Part shown: positions 1-5,903 of the stretch, piece by piece
How positions within the stretch are numbered: position 1 is the first letter of the stretch
Layout of the letters: each line of letters begins with the position of its first letter
Assembly (NCBI GenBank): GCA_937976375.1
Contig: CALJRU010000076.1
Location: forward strand, 1 to 18,100
Source of the DNA: an uncultured Peptococcaceae bacterium
Lineage (GTDB): Bacteria; Bacillota; Peptococcia; Peptococcales; Peptococcaceae
Length of the DNA stretch: 18,100 bases
Reading direction: 5' to 3'
The notes under the pieces: model-generated
What the model was told of the DNA's origin: nothing
The model's input: only the letters and a program-made list of their open reading frames with translations
Databases searched by the model: none
Translations under genes and position numbers: made by a program

Positions 1-2
1 AT

Positions 3-992
3 AATGCAGCGTTTAGCGGCGCACCCGTCACTGGTATTACCACTACTGACTTTGGCGATAAAACCTACTACGCTAAGTGGACGGCGAACACTTATAAGGT
101 GACCCTGAATGCCAATGGCGGCACCATCGCTGGTGGCAAAGATGTCACCAATTACACCTATGGCACAGCGACCGCGTTGCCAACGGAGCAGGACATCACC
201 CGCACCGGCTACACCTTTGATGGCTGGTACGAGGATGAAAATTTCAGCAGTAGTGTCGTGAAAGCGATTCCTGATAATGCGACAGGCGAGAAAACCTACT
301 ACGCTAAATGGACAGCGAACACCTACACGGTGACCCTGAACACGAACAATGGCACCATCGCTGATGGCAAAGAGGTCACCAGCTACACCTATGGCACAGC
401 AACCATGTTGCCAACGGAGCAGGACATCACCCACACCGGCCTTAACTTTGGCGGTTGGTACGATAATGCAGCGTTTAGCGGCGCACCCGTCACTGGTATT
501 ACCACTACTGACTTTGGAGATAAGACCTACTACGCCAAATGGACAGCTGAAGTGACGCTGAACACTAATGGCGGCACGGTGAACAGCGGCAATATCACCG
601 ACTATACCTACGGCACAGAGACCACCCTGCCAACGGATGTCACCCGTGCTGGCTACACCTTTGCTGGCTGGTATGAGAATGAAGCGCTGTCCGGTGAACC
701 GGAAACAGTGATTCCTGATGATGCAACAGGCGCCAAAACCTACTACGCTAAGTGGACAGCGAACACCTACACGGTGACCCTGAACACCAAAGGCGGCACT
801 ATTGCTGATGGCAAAGGTGTCACCAGCTACACCTACGGCACAGAGACCACCCTGCCGACGGCGCAGGATATCACCCGCACTGGCTACACCTTTGCTGGCT
901 GGTACGACAATGAAGCGCTGTCCGGTGAACCAGAAACAGTGATTCCTGCTAATGCGATGGGGGACAAAGAATATTGGGCAAAGTGGACGGCG
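3..992 (+). repeat. Tandem InlB B-repeats (partial plus four full units)
   Basis: The units run roughly 3-89 (partial), 90-320, 321-548, 549-764 and 765-992. Units are similar at DNA as well as protein level. Bases 1-55 are identical to 463-517, an offset of exactly 462 bases or two 77-codon units, so the array appears to be made of alternating unit types. Units three and four share their own block (GEPETVIP). This mosaic pattern suggests recent duplication or recombination inside the array. Confidence 0.85.
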
Positions 993-1136
993 AAGTCCTA
1001 CCCATCCACGCCATCTGTCACCTCGCCAACGGTGAGCGAAGAAACGATCGGATGCCATTCAGGCTGCAGATCCAGGCGAGACGGTGACGGTGGATCTTTC
1101 CAGCGGCAGCACCAAGCTGGACAAGGAAGTCTTTGA
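3..1136 (+). pseudogene. InlB-type repeat surface protein, 5'-truncated upstream part of a frameshifted gene
   Basis: The reading frame is open from the window edge, so the start and signal peptide lie outside. It encodes back-to-back InlB B-repeats (Listeria-Bacteroides repeat, Flg_new family) of about 72-77 residues. Each follows the pattern TVTLN..GGT, then YTYGT, LPT, TGYTF.GWY and a closing YYAKWTA. Such repeats form extended beta-rich stalks on secreted Gram-positive surface proteins. After residues TVSEETI (ending about 1049) the frame leaves the protein: it runs into a basic, cysteine-containing tail and stops at 1134-1136. The sensible continuation, DAIQAADPGETVTVDL, lies in the next frame from about 1051. 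Removing one G from the GG at 1050-1051 would join both halves into one protein ending in SLH domains. This is therefore the first half of a broken, or mis-sequenced, SLH surface protein gene; the shift could also be a real programmed or phase-variable event, but there is no long homopolymer there. Confidence 0.8.
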
Positions 1137-2139
1137 AACCCTCGCTGGCAGGGACGTGACCCTGGTGGTTGAGCTGGGCGACGGTGTGTCCTGGACGGTG
1201 AACGGCAGCGACATTCCTGAGAACGCCGACTTCACCGACATCGACATGGGTGTGACCATGAACAGCGACGGCATCCCTGTGGAGGTGGTCAACGCCATCA
1301 CTGGCGAGCGCGGCAGTGTGCAGATCACCCTGGCCCACGATGGCGCCTTTGGCTTCACCATGACTATGACCGCCCCACTGGGCGCTGAGAACGCCGGTCT
1401 TTGGGCGAACCTGTACCACTACAAGGTGAATGACGGCGAAGCCGGCAGAGAAGGTCCCCTGGGGGACAATGAAGAGGCGGGCACCATGACCTTTGAAACA
1501 GCGGCGCCAATCGGCAGCGACGGCAGCGTGTCCCTGTCCCTCAGCCACGCCAGCCAGTACGCCATTGTCATCGATGACCACAACCATGGCATCGTGACCC
1601 TGCCATTCACCGATGTGAGCGCGGACGATTGGTTCTATGACCCTGTGTGCTATGTCTACAGCCAGGGCCTGATGACCGGCACCTCGGCGACGACCTTCGA
1701 GCCGAACACGTCACTCAGCCGCGCCATGCTCGTGGCCGTGCTCCATCGCCTGGAAGGCAGCCCGGCGGCCAGCGCCGGTGATTTCAGCGACGTAGCGAGC
1801 GGCGACTGGTATGCCCAAGCCGTGAACTGGGCCGCATCGGTGGGCGTCGTCAACGGCTTTGACGACGGCACCTTCCAGCCAAACGCCGCCATCACCCGCG
1901 AGCAAATGGCCGCCATCCTGCGCAACTACGCGGCCTATAAGGGGCTGGACGTCACAGCAACCGGCAGTCTCGCCAACTACAGCGACGCCGCCAGCGTCAG
2001 CAACTGGGCGAAAGAGTCTGTTGCATGGGCGGTTGACCAAGGTCTGATCTCGGGCATGACGGTGGATACCTTGCAGCCACAAGGCCTCTCCACAAGAGCA
2101 CAAGTGGCCGCGGTGCTTCAACGTTATTTGGCAAACTAA
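1084..2139 (+). CDS. Downstream part of the surface protein: linker plus three SLH domains
   Basis: This frame is open from 1036, after a stop at 1033-1035; the first in-frame start is the GTG at 1084, but no ribosome binding site supports it. The sequence most likely continues the upstream repeat gene across the frameshift. Residues 1 to about 165 form a beta-rich linker region often seen before SLH domains in clostridial surface proteins (DVTLVVELGDGVSWTVNG). The last 180 residues hold three SLH domains, recognisable by F.DV....W, G.....F.P and the TR.Q or SRA segments; they start near LPFTDVSADDWFYD, GDFSDVASGDWYA and ANYSDAASVSNWA. SLH domains bind pyruvylated secondary cell-wall polymer, so the intact protein would be anchored by its C-terminus to the cell wall. 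A strong terminator follows 11 bases after the stop. Confidence 0.85.
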   Translation: MTVDLSSGSTKLDKEVFETLAGRDVTLVVELGDGVSWTVNGSDIPENADFTDIDMGVTMNSDGIPVEVVNAITGERGSVQITLAHDGAFGFTMTMTAPLGAENAGLWANLYHYKVNDGEAGREGPLGDNEEAGTMTFETAAPIGSDGSVSLSLSHASQYAIVIDDHNHGIVTLPFTDVSADDWFYDPVCYVYSQGLMTGTSATTFEPNTSLSRAMLVAVLHRLEGSPAASAGDFSDVASGDWYAQAVNWAASVGVVNGFDDGTFQPNAAITREQMAAILRNYAAYKGLDVTATGSLANYSDAASVSNWAKESVAWAVDQGLISGMTVDTLQPQGLSTRAQVAAVLQRYLAN

Positions 2140-2150
2140 ACACAAACAAA

Positions 2151-2179
2151 AGCGACGGCCTCGGCGGCCGTCGCTTTTT
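2151..2179 (+). terminator. Rho-independent terminator of the SLH protein gene
   Basis: A perfect 10-bp stem, AGCGACGGCC with GGCCGTCGCT, has a 5-base loop (TCGGC) and is followed by a T-run. A-rich sequence before it means it may also work in reverse for the convergent ATPase gene. Confidence 0.9.
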
Positions 2180-2183
2180 GCAT

Positions 2184-3476
2184 TTAAAGCAGATCTTTGG
2201 TTTTTCTTGCCAGGTAGAGGGGCAGGTTGGTGAAAGCGCCATCTTTGCGGTAGCCCCGTTTGGAGAATCGAATGGCATGGGTAGGATGGTATTTATCGAT
2301 GTATTTTCTAAAAGATGGTGCCGAGCGGTCTTCCCCGGCTTTGACTTCGATGGGTACGATGTCTGTGCCGACCTGCAGCAGAAAATCAATTTCACTGTTT
2401 TTATCAGAAAAATAGCGTGGTGCAACATCAAACTGGTCACAGAGCTGCTGCAGGACATAGTTTTCGGTCAGCGGCCCTTTGAATTGATAATCGGACTGCA
2501 GAAGAATGGCGTCGTTGTCGATGCCAGCCATTTGTTTCAAAAGGCCGGTGTCAAAGACAAAGAGCCTAAATTGGTCGCGCTTGTCAAAAGCAGGCAGCGG
2601 ATGCTCCGGTTTGCTAACGTTGAAGACACGGTTGAGCATGCCTGCTGAGACCAGCCATTCGATTGCTTCTTCGAAATCGCGAGCGCGTGCGCTTTCTCGA
2701 ACAGCGCTGTACATGAATTTTTCATTGGCTTTGGCGAGCTGGGAGACGATGCTGCGGAACACCATGAGAATGCGTCCGCTGTTGATGCTGCCGTTGTGTT
2801 TGGAAAAATCGTTTTCGTAGATTTCAATGAGATCGCGCTGAATGGCAGCCACGGCTGCAGGGTCTTTGCTGTCGATCCAGGCGGCGACGCATTCCGGCAT
2901 GCCGCCAATGATGAGATAGTTGTTGTAGGTTTCCAGCAGACGATTGTGAAAAAGTTCCAGAATGGGCTGTTCTTTTTCAATGCTGCAGTAGTAAGTGTAG
3001 AGCGCTGGATCGGTGGCGTTGAGAAATTCATCGAACGTGAGGGGATAGAGGTGCAGCAGGTTGACCATGCCCACTGGATAGGATTTTGGTTGGGCGAGCA
3101 GCGTGCCGAGCAGGCTGCCGGCGGCGATGACGTGGTAGTCGTTGGCTTTTTCTGTGAAATATTTGAGGGTGTTGAGTGCTTCCGGACATTCCTGAATTTC
3201 GTCGAGGATGATGAGCGTTTTTTCCGGCAAAATTTTCTCATCGGCAATCATTGACAGCAGCTCAATAATGCGATGAGGGTCTTTGCTGGTCTCAAAGATG
3301 GCGCGCAGGTCGTCTGTTTCGTCGAAGTTGAAATAAGCTGTATTGTCATAATAGGTTTTGCCAAATTCTTTCATCAACCAGGTTTTTCCCACCTGACGCG
3401 CGCCTTTGAGAATCAGAGGTTTTCGGTTTCGGCTTGATTTCCACGCAATCAGCGCCTGGGTTGCATGTCGTTCCAC
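2184..3476 (-). CDS. AAA-type ATPase with DUF4143 domain
   Basis: This is a predicted P-loop ATPase of the AAA_14/DUF4143 family, common as a stand-alone accessory gene in bacteria, with no settled function. Numbered from the chosen start, Walker A is GARQVGKT (25-32), Walker B is LIILDEIQ (88-95) and a sensor-like AAGS lies near 118-121. DUF4143 covers about 190-350. Near the C-terminus, SEIDFLL and IVPIEVKAG (key residues E362, D364, E377, K379) resemble the E.D...E.K core of the PD-(D/E)XK nuclease fold found in this family. The frame extends to a GTG at 3485, but the AAGGAG at 3487-3492 is one base from it. The GTG at 3474-3476 is 10 bases away and gives MERHATQ, a better start. Length (430 residues) is normal. 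It stands alone, convergent with the SLH gene, downstream of the small RNA array. Confidence 0.85.
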   Translation of the reverse strand: MERHATQALIAWKSSRNRKPLILKGARQVGKTWLMKEFGKTYYDNTAYFNFDETDDLRAIFETSKDPHRIIELLSMIADEKILPEKTLIILDEIQECPEALNTLKYFTEKANDYHVIAAGSLLGTLLAQPKSYPVGMVNLLHLYPLTFDEFLNATDPALYTYYCSIEKEQPILELFHNRLLETYNNYLIIGGMPECVAAWIDSKDPAAVAAIQRDLIEIYENDFSKHNGSINSGRILMVFRSIVSQLAKANEKFMYSAVRESARARDFEEAIEWLVSAGMLNRVFNVSKPEHPLPAFDKRDQFRLFVFDTGLLKQMAGIDNDAILLQSDYQFKGPLTENYVLQQLCDQFDVAPRYFSDKNSEIDFLLQVGTDIVPIEVKAGEDRSAPSFRKYIDKYHPTHAIRFSKRGYRKDGAFTNLPLYLARKTKDLL

Positions 3477-3509
3477 AGCGATCACACTCCTTGTTGAAAA
3501 TCTGCTTCT

Positions 3510-3539
3510 ATCATAACATATATAAAATGCCTATGTGAA
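3510..3539 (-). promoter_or_regulatory. Probable promoter of the DUF4143 ATPase gene
   Basis: Read on the minus strand, TTCACA (3534-3539), an 18-base spacer and TATGAT (3510-3515) with a TGT extension form a sigma-A type promoter, about 20-30 bases before the ribosome binding site. Confidence 0.6.
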
Positions 3540-3665
3540 GCGGGTTTCCACGTTTTTCTGTGTTTTTGAGGTATATTTTTCACGTTTTTCCGCGACTTTA
3601 CGGCATATTTTTCACGTTTTTTCGTGATTTTCCGGTATATTTTTCACATTTTTCCGCGGCTGGCG
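3538..3665. repeat. Four degenerate 32-bp tandem repeats
   Basis: The core GGTATATTTTTCAC recurs at 3570, 3602 (as GGCATATTTTTCAC) and 3634, a period of exactly 32 bases; a more diverged copy precedes them from 3538. Each copy contains a CAC(G/A)-T-run-(C)(G)(C/T)G element, and in the 3602 copy it is a perfect CACG-TTTTTT-CGTG inverted repeat. The array lies between the terminator of the last small RNA and the ATPase promoter. No ORF explains it. Confidence 0.75.
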
Positions 3666-3676
3666 ATTTTTGGGCA

Positions 3677-3846
3677 AAAGAAAAACAGCAGCGGGAGAGA
3701 CGCTGCTGTTTTCTTTCGGACTCTTGACGGTCGGCGCTGGCGAAAAAGGGGGGAGAAAACGCCTGACGCGGACCGTTTCAATGCAAAACGGATTGTGTGT
3801 GCAGCTGAGTGATGAAAAAAGGGAGAAAAAATTCAACTCAACTGAC
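3677..3846 (-). ncRNA. Candidate small RNA A (third unit of the array)
   Basis: Predicted from structure on the minus strand. A TGC-extended -10 box TAGAAT (3853-3858) puts the start near 3846. Hairpin 1 begins almost at once: a 9-bp stem (3836-3844 with 3802-3810, one G-U pair) presenting the C/U-rich loop UUUUUUCUCCCUUUUUUC. Hairpin 2 (3729-3774) has an inner GGCG/CGCC stem and the loop UUUUCUCCCCCCUUUUU. A 12-bp terminator stem (3682-3712) followed by U-rich sequence ends the RNA near 3677, giving about 170 nt. The UCUCCC loops are complementary to Shine-Dalgarno sequences. Order, spacing and loops match the two units upstream, so I infer three paralogous regulatory RNAs. They resemble in concept the UCCC-loop sRNAs LhrC or RsaE, but homology is not shown. 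Confidence 0.7.
3682..3712 (-). terminator. Terminator of small RNA A
   Basis: A perfect 12-bp stem (3682-3693 with 3701-3712) has a 7-base loop and is followed on the minus strand by U-rich sequence (about 3675-3681). The other side is also T-rich, so it could act in both directions. Confidence 0.8.
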
Positions 3847-3852
3847 ACTGTT

Positions 3853-3893
3853 ATTCTAGCACAGGGCAAGGCGCTAGGTGTCGGGAAAAAGTG
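3853..3893 (-). promoter_or_regulatory. Promoter of small RNA A with conserved upstream box
   Basis: On the minus strand the TGC-extended -10 TAGAAT lies at 3853-3858. An upstream box CACTTTTTCCCGACAC (3878-3893) starts exactly 35 bases before the -10, and unit C has CACTTTTTCCGGACAC at the identical distance. There is no good -35 at 17 bases, so the box may replace it or bind an activator. Confidence 0.6.
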
Positions 3894-3949
3894 AAGAACC
3901 TTATGAGAAATTGCCAAGTAAGTGTGACTGTGCGGCCCATGTTTCGCTA

Positions 3950-4110
3950 AAAACAGAAAGACGGCGGCGAGAGAGGCCCGCCGCCGTCTTCCACGTTGCA
4001 TATTGCTCTGGAAAATTGAGGCACATTCGACCGAGAAAATAAGGGAGAAAACACGATCGAATGGTCAGCTGAGATGTGAAAAAAAGGAAGAAAAAACGCA
4101 CCTCAACTGT
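3950..4110 (-). ncRNA. Candidate small RNA B (second unit of the array)
   Basis: On the minus strand a consensus TATAAT with TGC extension (4117-4122) predicts a start near 4110. Hairpin 1 starts there: CAGUUGAG (4102-4109) pairs with CUCAGCUG (4066-4073), with three more inner pairs, and carries the loop UUUUUUCUUCCUUUUUUU. Hairpin 2 pairs 4055-4063 with 4024-4032 (9 bp, one G-U) and shows UUUUCUCCCUUAUUUUCUC in its loop. A 12-bp GC-rich terminator (3958-3990) with an interrupted U-run ends the RNA near 3950, about 160 nt. Hairpin 1 stems of A and B are nearly the same sequence (CAGUUGAG/CUCAGCUG), direct evidence of common origin. No start codon with a ribosome binding site is present. Function, presumably masking of target ribosome binding sites, is inferred. 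Confidence 0.72.
3958..3990 (-). terminator. Terminator of small RNA B
   Basis: A perfect 12-bp stem (3958-3969 with 3979-3990) with a 9-base loop. On the minus strand it is followed by TTCTGTTTTTA; on the plus strand there is no T-run, which supports minus-strand transcription. Confidence 0.8.
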
Positions 4111-4116
4111 GGCTCT

Positions 4117-4157
4117 ATTATAGCATAGAAAATCCGTAAGAATGTTGAGAAAATATG
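4117..4157 (-). promoter_or_regulatory. Promoter of small RNA B with conserved upstream box
   Basis: On the minus strand, TGC-TATAAT (4117-4125) is preceded, 35 bases upstream of the -10, by CATATTTTCTCAACA (4143-4157). This is a diverged form of the box in units A and C at the same spacing. Confidence 0.65.
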
Positions 4158-4202
4158 AATATTCTGTCCCTGATTGATGAGCGTTGTTTATGATTATCTA
4201 TA

Positions 4203-4385
4203 AAAAAATAGAAACGGCAGCGGGTTTGGGGCGCGCTGCCGTTTCTGGCTTAGGAAAGTAAGCATACTATGCTGTGGTTGTGATCCGTTTGCGATGGTAA
4301 AAAAAGAAAGGAGAAAAAGAATGCAAACGGATCGGTTTGTCCCATCGCCGTGAAAAAAGGGGAAAAAACACGTTGATCTTGGGAT
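4203..4385 (-). ncRNA. Candidate small RNA C (first unit of the array)
   Basis: On the minus strand TGT-TACACT (4392-4400) predicts a start near 4385. Hairpin 1 has an outer stem UCCCA/UGGGA (4380-4384 with 4340-4344) and an inner CGUG/CACG stem (4369-4372 with 4349-4352), with the loop UUUUUUCCCCUUUUUU. Hairpin 2 is a perfect 11-bp stem GATCCGTTTGC (4282-4292 with 4323-4333) whose 30-base loop contains UUUUUCUCCUUUCUUUUUUU, including the exact anti-Shine-Dalgarno core CUCCUUU. A 6-bp hairpin near 4261-4273 follows, then a 12-bp terminator (4211-4245) and a long U-run, ending near 4203, about 183 nt. The layout matches units A and B; the -10 boxes of the three lie 264 and 275 bases apart. This unit is the most diverged and has the weakest -10. 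Confidence 0.7.
4211..4245 (-). terminator. Terminator of small RNA C
   Basis: A perfect 12-bp stem GAAACGGCAGCG/CGCTGCCGTTTC with an 11-base loop, followed on the minus strand by TATTTTTTTA. There is no T-run on the plus side. Confidence 0.85.
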
Positions 4386-4391
4386 ACGAAT

Positions 4392-4432
4392 AGTGTAACA
4401 CAGGTTTGATGACGATGTGTCCGGAAAAAGTG
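4392..4432 (-). promoter_or_regulatory. Promoter of small RNA C with conserved upstream box
   Basis: On the minus strand, TGT-TACACT (4392-4400) is preceded by CACTTTTTCCGGACAC (4417-4432), the same box at the same distance as in unit A (15 of 16 bases identical). Confidence 0.6.
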
Positions 4433-4477
4433 GAAAAATGATAAGAAAATGGTTACAGTGTGGGCTTGTGCCCATAA

Positions 4478-4521
4478 AAAATAGCGCCCATGCAAAGACA
4501 GACAAAAGATGCATGGGCGCT
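4478..4521 (-). terminator. Terminator of the alcohol dehydrogenase-like gene
   Basis: A perfect 12-bp stem (4483-4494 with 4510-4521) with a 15-base loop, followed on the minus strand by ATTTTTTAT. It lies 38 bases after the stop of the gene and separates it from the small RNA array. Confidence 0.85.
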
Positions 4522-4558
4522 GTGGGATAAAGCTGTGATGGGGCTGCGCCGCCTGTGG

Positions 4559-5668
4559 TTATTCGGCCAGAAGGTGGGCGTAGCAGCTGGCGATTTCCTT
4601 AAATTCGAGGGAGAGCACGCCATTTTTGATGAGCGGGTTGGCGGCTGCGGCGTTGGCGCAGCGTTCGAGGTCATCAGGGGTGATCGGCGTGATTTCGCCG
4701 ATGAGGTTCCAGAGGCAGTCCTCGAGGTCTTCAAGGGTGTTGACGTAGAGGCTCTGCATGATGACGTCGCTGACCAGCGGCGCGCGTTCGATGAGGTAGG
4801 AGAGCACCGGCGGCAGGATGAGGCCGTAGGCCTGGCCGAGATGCACAGGGCTGACGTAGGTCAGCGGCGAAGCGAGGGCTTCCATGAGGTTGGCGCCGCT
4901 GGCGGCAATGGCTAGGCCTGCCTGGTTGGCGGCGAGCATGAGCTGTTCGTGGATGTCTTCGTCGATGTCGGTTTCTGGGTCGTTGAGTTTGTCAGCGAGT
5001 TCGCTGGCGGTGCCGAGGGCGGCGATGGCGATGGCGTCGCTGATCGGGTTGGCTTTTTCCGAGGTGACGGCTTCGACGGCGCGGCCGAGGGATTTGATGT
5101 AGTTGGACACGACGATGTCACGCGGCATGTGCAGGGTGTAGCGTGGGTCGAGCAGGCTCAGCTTAGGGCTGGCCAGCGGGTTGCGCACGAGGGTGAGCCG
5201 ATCGAGGCCGCTCTGGGCGACGTGGATCTCTGGGGTGACTTCGGTGCCGCTGCCGGGCTCTGTTGGAATGCAGACGATGGGCAGCGGACGGGCGATGTCG
5301 GTTTGCAGCAGCGTGGCGTTGTCGATGCTTTGCGCGGCCAGCAGGGCGATGCCTTTGCCGGCTTCGAGGGTGGCATCACAGCCAACGGCGATGACAAAAT
5401 CCACCTGGCTTTCACGGGCGAGGGCTGCGCCGGCTTCGAGGTTGGCGATGCCGGGCGCCACTTTGCGGGTGTGCAGGTAGATGGTGCGTTCAATATCGTT
5501 AAAATCGAGACAGAAGAGGATTTCCTGCTTTGCCGGGTGGGCATCGTCAAGGCCGGCGTCCATGACCAGCATGGCGTGCTGGCCCATGGCGGCGATGAGC
5601 TGGGCGTGTTCAGCCAGGGCATCTTTCTGGAGTATGACATGGGTTGGAAGTTCGTAGTCTAAAAGCAA
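4559..5668 (-). CDS. Iron-containing alcohol dehydrogenase family protein with degenerate metal site
   Basis: The overall sequence fits the family III (iron-type) alcohol dehydrogenases: an N-terminal nucleotide-binding half with VIAVGCDATLEAGKG (93-106, from the GGGS..D.AK motif) and IPTEPGSGTEVT (134-145, from PT..GTGSE.T), then an alpha-helical half. Key positions are changed. Where classical members have GMDALTHAIEA with two metal ligands, this protein has YIKSLGRAVEA (190-200), so Asp is Lys192 and His is Arg196. The region of the third ligand reads LMEALASPL (261-269) without His; only the last His (H276) remains. A metal-dependent oxidoreductase activity is therefore doubtful; a different substrate, a metal-free role or decay are possible. 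Length is slightly short (369). The TTG start is chosen because AGGAGG lies 9 bases upstream (5678-5683). The gene stands alone with its own promoter and terminator. Confidence 0.82.
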   Translation of the reverse strand: MLLDYELPTHVILQKDALAEHAQLIAAMGQHAMLVMDAGLDDAHPAKQEILFCLDFNDIERTIYLHTRKVAPGIANLEAGAALARESQVDFVIAVGCDATLEAGKGIALLAAQSIDNATLLQTDIARPLPIVCIPTEPGSGTEVTPEIHVAQSGLDRLTLVRNPLASPKLSLLDPRYTLHMPRDIVVSNYIKSLGRAVEAVTSEKANPISDAIAIAALGTASELADKLNDPETDIDEDIHEQLMLAANQAGLAIAASGANLMEALASPLTYVSPVHLGQAYGLILPPVLSYLIERAPLVSDVIMQSLYVNTLEDLEDCLWNLIGEITPITPDDLERCANAAAANPLIKNGVLSLEFKEIASCYAHLLAE

Positions 5669-5707
5669 CGTGGGTCGCCTCCTTTTTTGAGAAATTCCAT
5701 TTCCCTT

Positions 5708-5750
5708 ATTATCCTCTATTCTTGTAGTAATTGCAATGATTTTATGTCAA
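5708..5750 (-). promoter_or_regulatory. Promoter region of the alcohol dehydrogenase-like gene
   Basis: On the minus strand the best pair is TTGCAA (5731-5736), 17 bases, GATAAT (5708-5713). A consensus TTGACA (5745-5750) lies just upstream and could serve with a poorer -10 (TACAAG) 18 bases later. Confidence 0.5.
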
Positions 5751-5845
5751 GTGGCAAAGGCTGACGGTGGTGGTCTTTTGAAACGCATAAACAGGGCGCC
5801 GCCGTGAAATATTAAGGAAATATTCAAGTTTTTTGCGGGCGGCGG

Positions 5846-5854
5846 TGGTATGAT
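5846..5854 (+). promoter_or_regulatory. Extended -10 promoter of the stalk-domain protein gene
   Basis: TGG-TATGAT about 50 bases before the start codon; no clear -35 box. The rest of the 5669-5903 gap holds the divergent promoter for the dehydrogenase-like gene and nothing else I can recognise. Confidence 0.45.
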
Positions 5855-5903
5855 AGATTTATAGCAAGGATGCACAGGGACAGAGAAAGGATGGGGATGT
5901 GCG

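Noticed and set aside
1018..1587. Long minus-strand ORF opposite the SLH protein gene
   Set aside because: It is a shadow of the GC-rich coding frame on the other strand; no ribosome binding site and no recognisable domain.
3538..3665. CRISPR array
   Set aside because: The 32-base period is a contiguous tandem repeat without unique spacers, and no cas genes are present.
3677..4385. Small RNAs transcribed from the plus strand
   Set aside because: The -10 boxes are on the minus strand and the T-runs of units B and C occur only after the minus-strand reading of the hairpins.
3612..4514. Short ORFs in the 3.6-4.5 kb gap
   Set aside because: They are low-complexity (F, S, K, P rich), lack ribosome binding sites and cross the terminator hairpins; the RNA structures explain the region better.
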